16,448 bases of DNA from an uncultured Opitutales bacterium (GCA_900545705.1 URAK01000026.1:1-16448); one strand, 5' to 3'. Shown: positions 1 through 7,740, numbered from the stretch's first letter. Notes: generated by a model from the sequence alone, not told the origin. Made by a program: numbers and translations.

Positions 1-19
1 ATATAGTTGTATTTAAAAT

Positions 20-51
20 AAAAAGCCTCCGTTTTTGCGGAGGCTTTTTTT
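20..51. terminator. Bidirectional Rho-independent terminator
   Basis: A 7-bp GC-rich stem (GCCTCCG at 25-31 pairing with CGGAGGC at 38-44) has a T-rich loop. It is flanked by an A-run on the left and a T-run on the right, so it can end transcription in either direction. The gene it mainly serves probably lies to the left of the window. sufS transcripts coming from the right could also stop here, about 340 nt past the sufS stop codon. Confidence 0.85.
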
Positions 52-61
52 ATTTCATTAA

Positions 62-423
62 AAACTTTTATTGTGTAAATGGCGGCAATGTAGATTCTCC
101 GCCGGTTTAATTTCGGGTAAATTCTTATATAATAATACAGCCTCGGATAAGCGCGGGAATATACAAAGGCCCATATCCTACGAGACATCTAAATAACGGA
201 GAAAGCCCTAATGGGGGCAGATTGTTGAAATAGTGCCTGAATTTGGGATAGACAGAGCGACAATGCCAGATTCCAATTCCGCAAACTACTTCCCGCCGCG
301 CCAATTAAAATAAATATAGGCGGGAAATATATACTTTTTGATAAACCGATAAACGCGGCTTTGTGCGGAAAGTTGGGAGGTTATAAAAAACTCTCACTTC
401 AAAAGCCTTACGGCGCGGTTTAG
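62..423 (+). pseudogene. Possible eroded coding remnant
   Basis: No intact gene lies between the terminator and sufS. One plus-strand frame runs from 62 to 310 with only two internal stops (TAA at 194 and 209). It gives natural-looking stretches such as RGNIQRPISYETSK (155-193 region) and IVEIVPEFGIDRATMPDSNS (221-280). A second frame then stays open for 60 codons from 241 to a TAG at 421, including KYILFDKPINAALCGKLGG. It runs 30 nt into the 3' end of sufS on the other strand. No start codon with a ribosome site is visible in either frame. Two nonsense changes plus a frameshift would explain the pattern, but I recognise no family, and chance open frames are possible. An inverted repeat, TTCCCGCC at 290-297 and GGCGGGAA at 319-326, lies inside it. 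Confidence 0.25.
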
Positions 424-1617
424 GCTTTCCACAAAGTAGTCGACTTCTTCCGCTGTATTGTAAAATGCAAGCGACGCGCGCGTGAGCGAAAATTTGTCGA
501 GCATTGTAAGTAGCGGCTCGGCGCAGTGGTGCCCTGTGCGCACGGCTATGCCATCGGCGTCGAGCAGCGAAGCTATGTCGTTCGGGTGGACTCCGTCTAT
601 GGCGAATGAAACCACCGCGACTTTCCCCTTGGCATTTCCGAATATTTTTAATCCCTTTATTTCTTCAAGCCCGCGGGTGAGCCTTTCGAGAAGTTCCGAC
701 TCGTGGGCGTGGGCTGCTTGCTTGTCTATTTTCGACATGTAGTCTATAGCCGTGCCAAAGCCGATTGCCCCCGCAATATTTGGAGTTCCCGCCTCGAATC
801 TCTCGGGAGCGGGCCGAAAGGTCGTGCGCTCCCATGATACATTTTCTATCATGTCTCCGCCCCCCTGATAGGGCGGCATGGAGTCCAAAAGCTCGCGGCG
901 GCCTATGAGCGTTCCGATGCCGGTTGGCCCGAAGCATTTGTGCCCGGACAGGGATATGAAATCGCACTTGACTGCGGAAAGGTCGTCGAGCATATGCGGC
1001 GCGGACTGGGCTGCGTCGACGGAAAATACCGAGCCGTTTTTGCGCGCAAGCTCTCCAATCGCGGCGATATCGTTTACTGTTCCTAACACATTTGAAGCGT
1101 GGGCGACGGATACAATTTTTGTCTTGGGGTTGAGCTTATTTTGAAAGTCGCGCATATCGAGCGAGCCGTCTTCAAGAATATCTGCCGCGACAAGCTTTGC
1201 GCCGGTGATTTCAGCCGTTATCTGCCATGGAACTATATTGGCGTGGTGCTCCATTTTTGTGACGAGTATTTCGTCGCCGCTTTTAAGATTGGCGCGCCCC
1301 CATGAGCTCGCAACAAGGTTTAGGGATTCTGTCGCCCCGCGTGTGAACACTGCGCAATAGTCTTTCGGGGCGTTAAAAAATTTTTCGATTTTTTCGCGGG
1401 CTCCTTCGTACCCGCGCGTGGCTCTGCCTGCGAGTTCGTGGGCTGAGCGGTGGATATTGGCGTTGTCGCGCGAGTAAAATCTGCATACGGCGTCTATTAC
1501 GCACTGTGGTTTCTGAGCGGTCGCCGCATTGTCGAAGTAGACGAGTTTTCTTCCGGAGTCGAGCGTTTGCGACAGCGCCGGAAAATCACGCCTGATTTTT
1601 TCTACGTCAAAATCCAT
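394..1617 (-). CDS. sufS: Cysteine desulfurase, SufS type (group II)
   Basis: This PLP enzyme removes sulfur from L-cysteine as a persulfide for iron-sulfur cluster assembly, releasing alanine, in the cytosol. The 407-aa length is normal for SufS. Visible landmarks are the N-terminal VYFDNAATAQKP (26-37), a KMEHHANIVPW block (121-131) with the PLP-stacking His, DAAQSAPH with Asp201, the Schiff-base Lys227 in SGHKCFGPTGIG, and the persulfide Cys365 in RTGHHCAEP. The last motif separates SufS/CsdA from the IscS/NifS branch. The start is ATG at 1617, which gives the usual DVEKIRRDFPALS opening. There is no clear Shine-Dalgarno sequence. It lies 93 nt downstream of lgt on the same strand and may be read through from it. 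The usual partners sufB, sufC, sufD and sufE/sufU are absent from the window, so they must be encoded elsewhere. Confidence 0.94.
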   Translation of the reverse strand: MDFDVEKIRRDFPALSQTLDSGRKLVYFDNAATAQKPQCVIDAVCRFYSRDNANIHRSAHELAGRATRGYEGAREKIEKFFNAPKDYCAVFTRGATESLNLVASSWGRANLKSGDEILVTKMEHHANIVPWQITAEITGAKLVAADILEDGSLDMRDFQNKLNPKTKIVSVAHASNVLGTVNDIAAIGELARKNGSVFSVDAAQSAPHMLDDLSAVKCDFISLSGHKCFGPTGIGTLIGRRELLDSMPPYQGGGDMIENVSWERTTFRPAPERFEAGTPNIAGAIGFGTAIDYMSKIDKQAAHAHESELLERLTRGLEEIKGLKIFGNAKGKVAVVSFAIDGVHPNDIASLLDADGIAVRTGHHCAEPLLTMLDKFSLTRASLAFYNTAEEVDYFVESLNRAVRLLK

Positions 1618-1710
1618 TATTTTAAGTATCGGCTTTCAAATTCGGTAATACAACAAAAAGTTGAATTAAAATTTTTAGAGCGCTTTTAACCTTCGCAAAA
1701 AATGAGTCGG

Positions 1711-2562
1711 CTACCCGCGGGCGCTCTTGCCGGAATGCTTATTGGATAATCTTGCCCAGGCGATTATGGCAATCCCGCAAATAACGCATATGCAAGAGTA
1801 GAACGTCCCGCGGCTTAGCCCCAATATCGGCTCCACGCCTACGTCGGGCTCGCGGAAAATTTCGCACATTATCCTTATTATGCCGTATAGCAGAAGAAAT
1901 TCTCCGGACAGCTGCCCCCGCGGGAGATTCCCGCGCCAGAATCTGTACTGCAAAAATAGGAAAAGAAACAAGCCCTCTCCAAACGCTTCGTAGAGCTGCG
2001 ACGGGTGCCGTGGCGCTATCTGTTCGAGCGGCGTTCCAGACGGCGCCGAATGCGGGAATATCATTGCCCATTTTACGTCTGAAATCTTTCCCCACAATTC
2101 TCCGTTTATAAAGTTTGCAATCCTCCCGAGAAATATTCCAGGTGTGCATATTGTCACTATCATGTCGGAGAGCGTCCAGAAGCCCACTTTACGCGCAAAG
2201 CAGTACGCCATTATTGCGGCAACTACCCCTATGAATCCGCCGTGGCTTGCCATGCCGCCCTTCCATATGTAAAATACGGTAAGAGGATTCTCGCAGAATC
2301 CGGAGAAATCGTAAAAAAGCATATATCCGAGCCTGCCGCCGATTATCACCCCGAACAACAGGTATGTTATGAATGTGGAATTGTCGTCTTTGCTCAGCGG
2401 GCTTCTTCCGCGCGACGTATAGAGGTTGAGGAGCAGATACGCTATCACAAAGCCCGCAAGATATGCGAGCCCGTACCATCGTATCCCCTCCACGAAAAAC
2501 GACTCAGGAAATCTTACCGCGAACGGATCGAAATCGACTATGTAGTGTCCCTGTATATTCAA
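1711..2562 (-). CDS. lgt: Prolipoprotein diacylglyceryl transferase
   Basis: Lgt transfers diacylglycerol from phosphatidylglycerol to the lipobox cysteine of prolipoproteins in the inner membrane, the first step of lipoprotein maturation. The 283-aa protein has about seven hydrophobic segments. It carries the family landmarks: IRWYGLAYLAGF (27-38), GGRLGYMLFYD (75-85), the SHGGF histidine (His107), the signature GRIANFINGELWG (146-158) with its essential Arg/Asn/Glu, RHPSQLYEA (185-193) and an REPD arginine (Arg237). The start is a TTG at 2562. No ATG or GTG would preserve the N-terminal region, and a GGGAAG sequence lies just 3 nt before the TTG. It is divergent from the aminotransferase operon, and sufS follows it on the same strand. 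The start codon is the only soft point. Confidence 0.94.
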   Translation of the reverse strand: MNIQGHYIVDFDPFAVRFPESFFVEGIRWYGLAYLAGFVIAYLLLNLYTSRGRSPLSKDDNSTFITYLLFGVIIGGRLGYMLFYDFSGFCENPLTVFYIWKGGMASHGGFIGVVAAIMAYCFARKVGFWTLSDMIVTICTPGIFLGRIANFINGELWGKISDVKWAMIFPHSAPSGTPLEQIAPRHPSQLYEAFGEGLFLFLFLQYRFWRGNLPRGQLSGEFLLLYGIIRIMCEIFREPDVGVEPILGLSRGTFYSCICVICGIAIIAWARLSNKHSGKSARG

Positions 2563-2580
2563 TTGCTTCCCAAAATTAAG

Positions 2581-2608
2581 TTGAAGTATTTTTTTTTGCC
2601 TCTAAATT
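2581..2608 (+). promoter_or_regulatory. Candidate promoter for the aminotransferase operon
   Basis: TTGAAG (2581-2586) and TAAATT (2603-2608) have a 16-nt spacer. Transcription would start near 2615, leaving a very short leader (about 12 nt) before the ATG at 2627, in line with the absence of a Shine-Dalgarno sequence. The -10 box is half of a palindrome shared with the opposing lgt promoter. Confidence 0.35.
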
Positions 2609-2612
2609 TAGA
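2601..2612. promoter_or_regulatory. 12-bp palindrome in the divergent lgt/aminotransferase region
   Basis: TCTAAATTTAGA is a perfect 12-bp palindrome between two divergently transcribed units. It contains the candidate -10 boxes of both. It may be a shared -10 element or an operator, and an AT-rich palindrome of this size could also be chance. Confidence 0.35.
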
Positions 2613-2633
2613 AACGAAATTTTTATATGGCAA
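2605..2633 (-). promoter_or_regulatory. Candidate sigma-70 promoter for lgt
   Basis: Read on the minus strand, TTGCCA (2633-2628) is separated by 17 nt from TAAATT (2610-2605). Transcription would start near 2598 and leave a leader of about 36 nt before the TTG. The -35 box overlaps the start codon of the divergent aminotransferase gene. The assignment rests on consensus match and spacing only. Confidence 0.4.
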
Positions 2634-4027
2634 TGAAAGAATTCGACATTAAGGAACTCGTCGAGTCCCGCAGGGGCGAAAATTACAAGCTGCACGACCT
2701 ATATATGAATAGAACCCTGTCCACGGTTCTAAAAACTATAGGTTTCGACAAATGCTACACCCGCGCGAAAGGCGCGTATTTATACGACGCCGACGGCAAC
2801 GAATATCTCGATTTTATAACCGGATACGGCGTGTATGGCATGGGCAGAAACCACCCGGTAATCGCAAAGGCGATAAAGGACGCCATAGACATGGACTTGC
2901 CCAATATGGTTCAGCTCGACTGCGCTCTGCTTAGCGGGCTGCTTGCGGAGCGCCTCGTAAAGCTTCTGAACAACAGGCTAACGGCGTGCTTTTTCTGCAA
3001 CTCGGGAACCGAGGCAAACGAAGGCGCGATAAAGTTTGCCCGAGCCCACACAAAAAAATCGAGGATACTGTCGATGAGCGGCGGATACCACGGGCTTACT
3101 TACGGATCGCTCTCCATAACCGCGACCGCCCATTTCCACGACGGGTATGGACCGTTTTTGCCGGGGGCGGAGGTCGTAAATTTCAACGATCTCGAAGACC
3201 TTGAAAATAAATTGAAGCAGGGCGACGTCGCCGCGTTCATCGCCGAGCCTGTCGAAGGACACGGCGTGTACATTCCGTCCGCCGAATTTTTCCCGAAGGC
3301 GCAGGAGCTTTGCAGAAAGTACGGTGCGCTTTTTATAATGGACGAAGTCCAGACGGGCCTCGGCCGCACAGGCAAGTGGTTCGCATTCCAACACTGGAAT
3401 CTCGACCCTGACATAGTCACGGTGGCGAAGGCGCTGAGCGGCGGATACGTCCCGTGCGCGGCGTTTGTCACCACGCGCGAAATCCACCAGAGCACTTTCT
3501 CGTCGCTCGAAAGGTGCGTAGTGCACTCTACCACTTTTGGGAGAAACAACCTCGCCATGGTCTGCGGGCTCGCCTCCATCGATGTAATAGAGAAGGAGGG
3601 AATGGTCGAAAATTGCGCGAAAATGGGCGCGAAGCTTCTCGAACGCCTCAACGCCCTTAAAGAAAAGCACTCCTACATAAAGGAAGTCAGGGGGCTTGGA
3701 CTTATGATTGCGATAGAATTTCAGGAGCCGAAGGGGATTTTGCAGAAGGCTGCATGGCGTGCGCTCAACGCGGCAAACAAATCCCTGTTCACCCAGATGA
3801 TTGTCACCGCACTCATGGACAACCACAGGATTATAACCCAAGTCACTTGCCACGAAGTCCACGCCGTTAAAATTCTTCCTCCATTCATAATCACCGACGC
3901 CGAAATCGACAGGTTCATCGACGCCTTTGACAAAGTTTTGTCCGAGGCCGCAAATCCCACGGGCGCGCTTTGGAAATTCGGCAAGCGCCTAATCGCCGCG
4001 AGCATATCCGACAAGTCCTCAAAATGA
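2627..4027 (+). CDS. Class III PLP-dependent aminotransferase, substrate unknown
   Basis: This is a cytosolic fold-type I transaminase of the ornithine/omega-amino-acid branch (466 aa). Seen in the sequence are the cofactor phosphate motif NSGTEANEGAIKFAR (125-139), GGYHG (152-156), AEPVEG (206-211), the PLP-pyridine Asp239 in IMDEVQTGLGRTG, the Schiff-base Lys268 in VAKALSGGYVP, and HSTTFGRNNLA (300-310). The C-terminal part has the GLGLMIAIEF strand of the family. The start is ATG at 2627; a second ATG at 2633 would shorten it by two residues. No ribosome site is visible. The substrate (ornithine-, polyamine- or aminobacteriohopanetriol-type) cannot be told from motifs. It opens the operon and overlaps yggS by 4 nt (ATGA). 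A neighbouring PLP-homeostasis protein makes sense for a PLP enzyme but does not identify the substrate. Confidence 0.88.
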   Translation: MAMKEFDIKELVESRRGENYKLHDLYMNRTLSTVLKTIGFDKCYTRAKGAYLYDADGNEYLDFITGYGVYGMGRNHPVIAKAIKDAIDMDLPNMVQLDCALLSGLLAERLVKLLNNRLTACFFCNSGTEANEGAIKFARAHTKKSRILSMSGGYHGLTYGSLSITATAHFHDGYGPFLPGAEVVNFNDLEDLENKLKQGDVAAFIAEPVEGHGVYIPSAEFFPKAQELCRKYGALFIMDEVQTGLGRTGKWFAFQHWNLDPDIVTVAKALSGGYVPCAAFVTTREIHQSTFSSLERCVVHSTTFGRNNLAMVCGLASIDVIEKEGMVENCAKMGAKLLERLNALKEKHSYIKEVRGLGLMIAIEFQEPKGILQKAAWRALNAANKSLFTQMIVTALMDNHRIITQVTCHEVHAVKILPPFIITDAEIDRFIDAFDKVLSEAANPTGALWKFGKRLIAASISDKSSK

Positions 4028-4719
4028 TACCGTACGAAAAATTTGCCGACAATTGCGCGCGCCTGCAAGAGCGGGTCGCAAAGGCTGCGGAGTCGTGCGG
4101 GAGAAAGGCGTCGGAAATAAAAATACTGCCCGTGACTAAATTCCATCCTTTGCAGGCGGTCGAGTTTGCATGCAAATACGGATTCGCCGCTGTCGGCGAA
4201 AACCGCGTCCAAGAGGCGGCGGAAAAAATTGCCGCGGCAAACTTCGAGATGTCATGGGAGCTGATAGGGCATTTGCAGTCAAACAAGGCGGGGGTTGCCG
4301 TAAAGATTTTCGACAGAATACAGAGCGTGGATACTATCGAGATACTCGATAAAATTGACGCGCGCGCCGCCCTTATCGGAAAGGTTCAGAGGGTGCTGTT
4401 GCAAGTTAATTCCGGAGCCGACCCTGCCAAGTTCGGGGCGGATATGGAGGAGGCTCCGCGCCTAATGGAGCGCGCCCTTGGGCTTAAAAACATTTTGGTG
4501 GAGGGACTAATGGCAATCGCGCCGCTCGACCCAACATTGAAATCCGCCAAAATCTGCTTCGACAATCTGTACAATTTGCGCGAGTCATTGCAGGGGAAAT
4601 TCTCGCACCCGCTTCCCGAGCTTTCAATGGGAATGAGCGACGACCTAGAACTCGCGGTGGAGGCGGGCTCCACTATGATAAGGGTCGGGACATTTCTTTT
4701 CGGGGAGAGGGAGAAATGA
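4024..4719 (+). CDS. yggS: PLP homeostasis protein, YggS/PROSC family
   Basis: A cytosolic PLP-binding protein with an alanine-racemase-like barrel but no second domain. Known members buffer free PLP and affect amino-acid and keto-acid pools rather than catalysing a reaction. The 231-aa length is normal. Landmarks are the PLP Lys39 in ILPVTKFHP, VGENRVQEAAEK, WELIGHLQSNKA (with the IGxLQxNK core), VEGLMAIAP, and the C-terminal MGMSDDLELAVEAGSTMIRV followed by GTFLFGER. I chose the ATG at 4024 over the ATG 54 nt upstream. It overlaps the aminotransferase stop as ATGA and gives the normal family N-terminus. It ends in another ATGA overlap with aroE, so translation is probably coupled on both sides. 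Confidence 0.92.
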   Translation: MIPYEKFADNCARLQERVAKAAESCGRKASEIKILPVTKFHPLQAVEFACKYGFAAVGENRVQEAAEKIAAANFEMSWELIGHLQSNKAGVAVKIFDRIQSVDTIEILDKIDARAALIGKVQRVLLQVNSGADPAKFGADMEEAPRLMERALGLKNILVEGLMAIAPLDPTLKSAKICFDNLYNLRESLQGKFSHPLPELSMGMSDDLELAVEAGSTMIRVGTFLFGEREK

Positions 4720-5621
4720 TTTATAGAATAGAAGATGCCGATACGGGAAGATTCGCCGGCAGGACAGTTGATTCAAAGCCGCCGTTTTTTGCCGTGTTGG
4801 GGAAGCCGATAGGCCATTCACTCAGCCCGGTTATGCAAAATGCGGCTCTTTCAGAGATTGCGAAGTCCGACCTATCTTACAAGGGGGCGGAGTATTTTGC
4901 TTTTGAAGTTGCGCCCGAGAACCTCAAAGAGGCCCTCGATGTCTTGTACGGCAAAAATTTTGCCGGCGTGAACCTCACTATTCCGCACAAGGAAATTGCG
5001 ATGTCGATAGTCGGCGAGTTCGACCCGTACGCGGCGAAGGTCGGCGCGTGCAATACGCTTTTGAAAACTCCGCGCGGCTGGAAAGGGTACAACACCGACG
5101 GGTTCGGCTTGGAGACCGCAATAAAAAAAGCGTTCGGGCGGGATATGAAAGGCTCGAATGTAGTTGTAATCGGAGCGGGGGGAGCAGCGCGCGCGGCGGC
5201 TTTCCACGCGCTTTTCGCGGGTTGCAAGAGCCTTTCGTTAGTGAACAGAAGCCCGCAGAGGCTCGATAAGCTCTCTTCCGATATCCGCGCCGCAGGGTTT
5301 GACTGCCAAGCGCGTCTTGCGTCGGAAAATCTTGATATACCGGATTCGCCTATAATAATAAACGCAACTTCTCTCGGGCTGAAAGAGGGCGACCCGCCGT
5401 GCGCTGATTTCTCCGCCTATCCGAGGGGATCCGTGTTCTTCGATATGCCATATGCGAAAGGCCGCGAGACTTCGTCGGTCGCCGCCGCTAAAAAATGCGG
5501 AATTGCCGCGTGCGGGGGGATAACGATGCTCGCTTGGCAGGGGGCGAAGTCTCTCTCTATATGGACGGACAAACCGCTTCTTGGCGACATTATGCTCGAA
5601 ACGCTCGCCGCACAAAAATGA
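4716..5621 (+). CDS. aroE: Shikimate dehydrogenase
   Basis: AroE reduces 3-dehydroshikimate to shikimate with NADPH, step four of the route to chorismate and the aromatic amino acids. Seen: GKPIGHSLSP (29-38) for shikimate binding, NLTIPHKE (86-93) with catalytic Lys92, NTDGFG (126-131) with Asp128, the Rossmann GAGGAARA (153-160), the NRS loop (177-179) expected to contact the NADP phosphate, INATSLGL (215-222), and GGITMLAWQG (267-276). The protein is 301 aa, longer than the usual 270-290 because about 24 residues precede the first shikimate motif. The ATG is preceded by a purine-rich GGGAGAGGGAG ribosome site, the clearest in this operon. It overlaps yggS and the peptidase gene, each by 4 nt. 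Confidence 0.94.
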   Translation: MIYRIEDADTGRFAGRTVDSKPPFFAVLGKPIGHSLSPVMQNAALSEIAKSDLSYKGAEYFAFEVAPENLKEALDVLYGKNFAGVNLTIPHKEIAMSIVGEFDPYAAKVGACNTLLKTPRGWKGYNTDGFGLETAIKKAFGRDMKGSNVVVIGAGGAARAAAFHALFAGCKSLSLVNRSPQRLDKLSSDIRAAGFDCQARLASENLDIPDSPIIINATSLGLKEGDPPCADFSAYPRGSVFFDMPYAKGRETSSVAAAKKCGIAACGGITMLAWQGAKSLSIWTDKPLLGDIMLETLAAQK

Positions 5622-6550
5622 ACAGCGTACTTCAAATAAATTCACAATTCCCGTTCTTCTTCCCGACGGTTTTCTTCCTATTCGGAGCGTGTGTGGGCAG
5701 CTTTCTGAATGTATGCATTTTCAGAATACCCGCGGGCAAGTCGATAGTTAGGCCGCCTTCGCATTGCGCATGCGGAAAGCCGATTGCCTGGCACGACAAC
5801 ATTCCGATTCTCGGGTGGATCCTCCTGAGGGGAAGGGCGAGATGCTGCGGGCGCAGAATATCTTTCCGCTATCCGCTTGTCGAAACGCTGACTGCGGCCG
5901 TGTTTTGCGCGGCGTGGGTCTGCCTTCCTCCGGTACAGGCGCTTGTCGGAATGGTGTTTCTTTCGATACTCATATTTTGCTCGTTCGTGGACATAGACAC
6001 AATGATGCTTCCGGATTTTGCGACTATCGGCGGGGCGGCGCTCGGGTTGGCAATTTCGGCGGTGCTTCCAGACGTGCATTCCGCGCGGATTGAAGGCGCG
6101 CCGTTTCTCGCGTCGGCGGTGGCGTCGTGCGTGGCGTCGGTTTGCGGAATTGCGGTGGGGTCTGGAATACTTTATTGGCTAAGGCTCGCGGGAGAGGTTG
6201 CTTTCGGGCGCGAGGCGATGGGCGAGGGCGACGTTATTCTCGTAGGAATGATTGGCGCGTTTTGCGGCTGGCAGGGCGCGGTGTTCGCGATATTTGCAGG
6301 TTCGCTAATTGGAGCTATTGTTATGCTTCCGTTGTTCGCGTTTAGGGCGCTTTGGGAAAAATCGAAAAACTCCGGGAAAAAATCCGGAAAAGCGAAACCT
6401 AAGGGTAGCCCCGAAAGCGGCGGCGAAGCCGGCTGCGGAGAGATACCGTACGGGCCGTGGCTCGCGCTCGGCGGGGGGCTCTACTATTTGTTTTTCTCGC
6501 GGGGAGTGGACGAATATTTTGCGGCGGTTGCAAATATGCTTTTCGGATAA
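5618..6550 (+). CDS. pilD: Type IV prepilin peptidase / N-methyltransferase
   Basis: A polytopic inner-membrane aspartyl protease that cleaves the leader of type IV pilins and type II secretion pseudopilins and methylates the new N-terminus. The protein is 310 aa with about seven or eight hydrophobic segments. Seen: GSFLNVCIFRIP (27-38), the cytosolic cysteine region (50-77), RYPLVE (84-89), the first catalytic Asp in VDIDTMMLPD (124-133), the second in GEGDVILVGMIGAFCGW (202-218, Asp205), and a C-terminal PYGPWLALGG (277-286) after a Lys/Gly/Ser-rich loop (248-270). The cysteines are spaced CxC and CC, not CxxC twice. I chose the ATG at 5618 because it overlaps the aroE stop (ATGA). No pilin or secretion gene is nearby, so its substrates are encoded elsewhere. 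Confidence 0.92.
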   Translation: MNSVLQINSQFPFFFPTVFFLFGACVGSFLNVCIFRIPAGKSIVRPPSHCACGKPIAWHDNIPILGWILLRGRARCCGRRISFRYPLVETLTAAVFCAAWVCLPPVQALVGMVFLSILIFCSFVDIDTMMLPDFATIGGAALGLAISAVLPDVHSARIEGAPFLASAVASCVASVCGIAVGSGILYWLRLAGEVAFGREAMGEGDVILVGMIGAFCGWQGAVFAIFAGSLIGAIVMLPLFAFRALWEKSKNSGKKSGKAKPKGSPESGGEAGCGEIPYGPWLALGGGLYYLFFSRGVDEYFAAVANMLFG

Positions 6551-7461
6551 TGGCGGACGAAAACATAGAGGCGTTTATGGTGGCAATCGGCGAACAGCGC
6601 CGATACTCCAAATATACTATACGCAATTATGGCGAATCGCTAAAAGAGTGGATAGGCTGGCTCGGGAACTGCGAATTTTCCGACGGCGACTATCTTTCGG
6701 CGGACAAGCGCCTGGCGAGAATGTATGTGGCGGAGCTGTCGTCGAAGTTGGAGCCCGCTACTGTGCGAAACAAAATTTCCGCGCTCCGCTCATTTTACAA
6801 ATTTTTAATTCGCACCCACAGCGCAGAACGCGACCCGTTTGAACTCGTAAAGCTCCCGAAAATGAAAAAGGAGCTTCCGGTCTGCCTGAACGAGGGGCAG
6901 ACGGCGTCGCTGCTTCAAATGCCGTGGACGCTCGAGCGGTCAGGGAAGATAGACAAGTTCAGGGCGCTGAGGGATTCCCTCGCCCTCGAACTCCTGTACG
7001 GCGCAGGAATGCGTATAAGCGAACTTTGTGCGCTTAGGTGGAAGGATATCGACACTCGCAGAAACGTGGCAACTGTATTGGGTAAGGGGGGTAAGACACG
7101 ATTTTGCCCGTATGGAGAGTCGGCCGGCAGGCTGCTTGCCGCATGGAGGGAAAGCGGGAATTCCCCGCATGAGCCCGACGCCCAGATTTTGAGGACGGCT
7201 AAGGGAGAGCCTATTTACCCGAGGCTAATACAGCGGGAGCTTAAAATATATCTGCAATTTGCGGGGCTTCCAATGTCGATAACGCCCCACAAGTTGCGCC
7301 ATGGTTTTGCGACGCACCTCGTAAACGCCGACGCCGACTTGCGGAGCGTCCAGGAAATGCTCGGGCATTCGAGCCTTTCGACCACCCAGATATATACGCA
7401 TTTGAATATTAGAAAAATGGCGGAGGTCTATCGAAACGCCCATCCGCGCGCGCGAAAATAA
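6550..7461 (+). CDS. xerC: Tyrosine recombinase, XerC/XerD type
   Basis: Xer recombinases resolve chromosome dimers at dif during division. The 303-aa length fits the housekeeping family. An N-terminal SAM-like core-binding domain (about 4-90, with YSKYTIRNYGESL) precedes the catalytic domain. The catalytic residues are complete: Arg155 in GAGMRISELCALRW, Lys179 in LGKGGKTR, His247 and Arg250 in HKLRHGFATHL, His273 in MLGHSSLSTTQ, and the nucleophile Tyr282 in IYTHLN. The ATG at 6550 shares one base with the peptidase stop (TAATG). I cannot separate XerC from XerD on sequence alone; the symbol is provisional. No attachment sites, excisionase or phage genes flank it, and it sits inside a metabolic operon, so an integrase role is unlikely. 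Confidence 0.87.
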   Translation: MADENIEAFMVAIGEQRRYSKYTIRNYGESLKEWIGWLGNCEFSDGDYLSADKRLARMYVAELSSKLEPATVRNKISALRSFYKFLIRTHSAERDPFELVKLPKMKKELPVCLNEGQTASLLQMPWTLERSGKIDKFRALRDSLALELLYGAGMRISELCALRWKDIDTRRNVATVLGKGGKTRFCPYGESAGRLLAAWRESGNSPHEPDAQILRTAKGEPIYPRLIQRELKIYLQFAGLPMSITPHKLRHGFATHLVNADADLRSVQEMLGHSSLSTTQIYTHLNIRKMAEVYRNAHPRARK

Positions 7462-7468
7462 CGCGCGG
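7444..7468 (+). other. GC-rich hairpin spanning the xerC stop codon
   Basis: CCGCGCG at 7444-7450 pairs with CGCGCGG at 7462-7468 around the stop codon of the recombinase gene. No strong T-run follows, only a T-rich stretch from about 7475, so it may be a weak terminator, a 3'-end stabilising structure, or simply a run of CGCG-rich codons. Confidence 0.3.
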
Positions 7469-7740
7469 CGCCTACTTTGTTTCTCCATCCCAAGCCAAAA
7501 ATTCTTCGAGCGCGGCACGCTGGAAAACGGCAATTTTATAGTTCGCTTTGCAATCGTTTAAAAAGCGTATTGTAAAAATATATGCGGATTGAATCGAAGT
7601 ATTTTTCATAAAAATATTTTGCGGCAGTGGAATTTTTTTTTCGGTTTTTACGGAATCTGTATTTTTTTAGTTTATAAAACCGATTTAATTTTACCTTCTT
7701 AAAGCTTATAGAAAAACTTCCAGAAATTTGTTGCAGCAAA
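7462..7740. other. AT-rich intergenic DNA, no gene seen
   Basis: This is the first part of the 500-nt gap between the convergent recombinase and oadA genes. The first ~100 nt are GC-balanced and read in one plus frame, ending at a TAA near 7559-7561, as a short peptide including FFERGTLENGNFIVRFAIV. There is no start codon or ribosome site, so it is at most a remnant. From about 7560 to 7700 the DNA is very AT-rich with long A and T runs. I see no RNA gene here. Confidence 0.5.

Noticed and set aside
290..326. Inverted repeat TTCCCGCC/GGCGGGAA as a sufS terminator
   Set aside because: On the minus strand no T-run follows, and the loop of 21 nt is large. It is only an inverted repeat.
2978..3862. 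Long minus-strand open frame (294 codons) inside the aminotransferase gene
   Set aside because: The plus-strand protein has all catalytic motifs of a known family. The antisense translation is Arg/Cys/His-rich with no motif and is a codon-bias shadow.
3970..4023. Upstream ATG that would extend YggS by 18 residues
   Set aside because: It lies inside the aminotransferase gene and adds residues absent from the family. The ATGA overlap at 4024 gives the normal N-terminus.
6550..7461. Tyrosine recombinase as the integrase of a mobile element
   Set aside because: It is fused into a housekeeping operon by start-stop overlap. There are no attachment repeats, cargo or phage genes, and the tRNA-Cys is almost 9 kb away.
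7536..7739. Minus-strand 67-codon open frame in the convergent gap
   Set aside because: Its Lys/Phe/Tyr-rich composition is what AT-rich DNA gives by chance, and there is no ribosome site or family resemblance.
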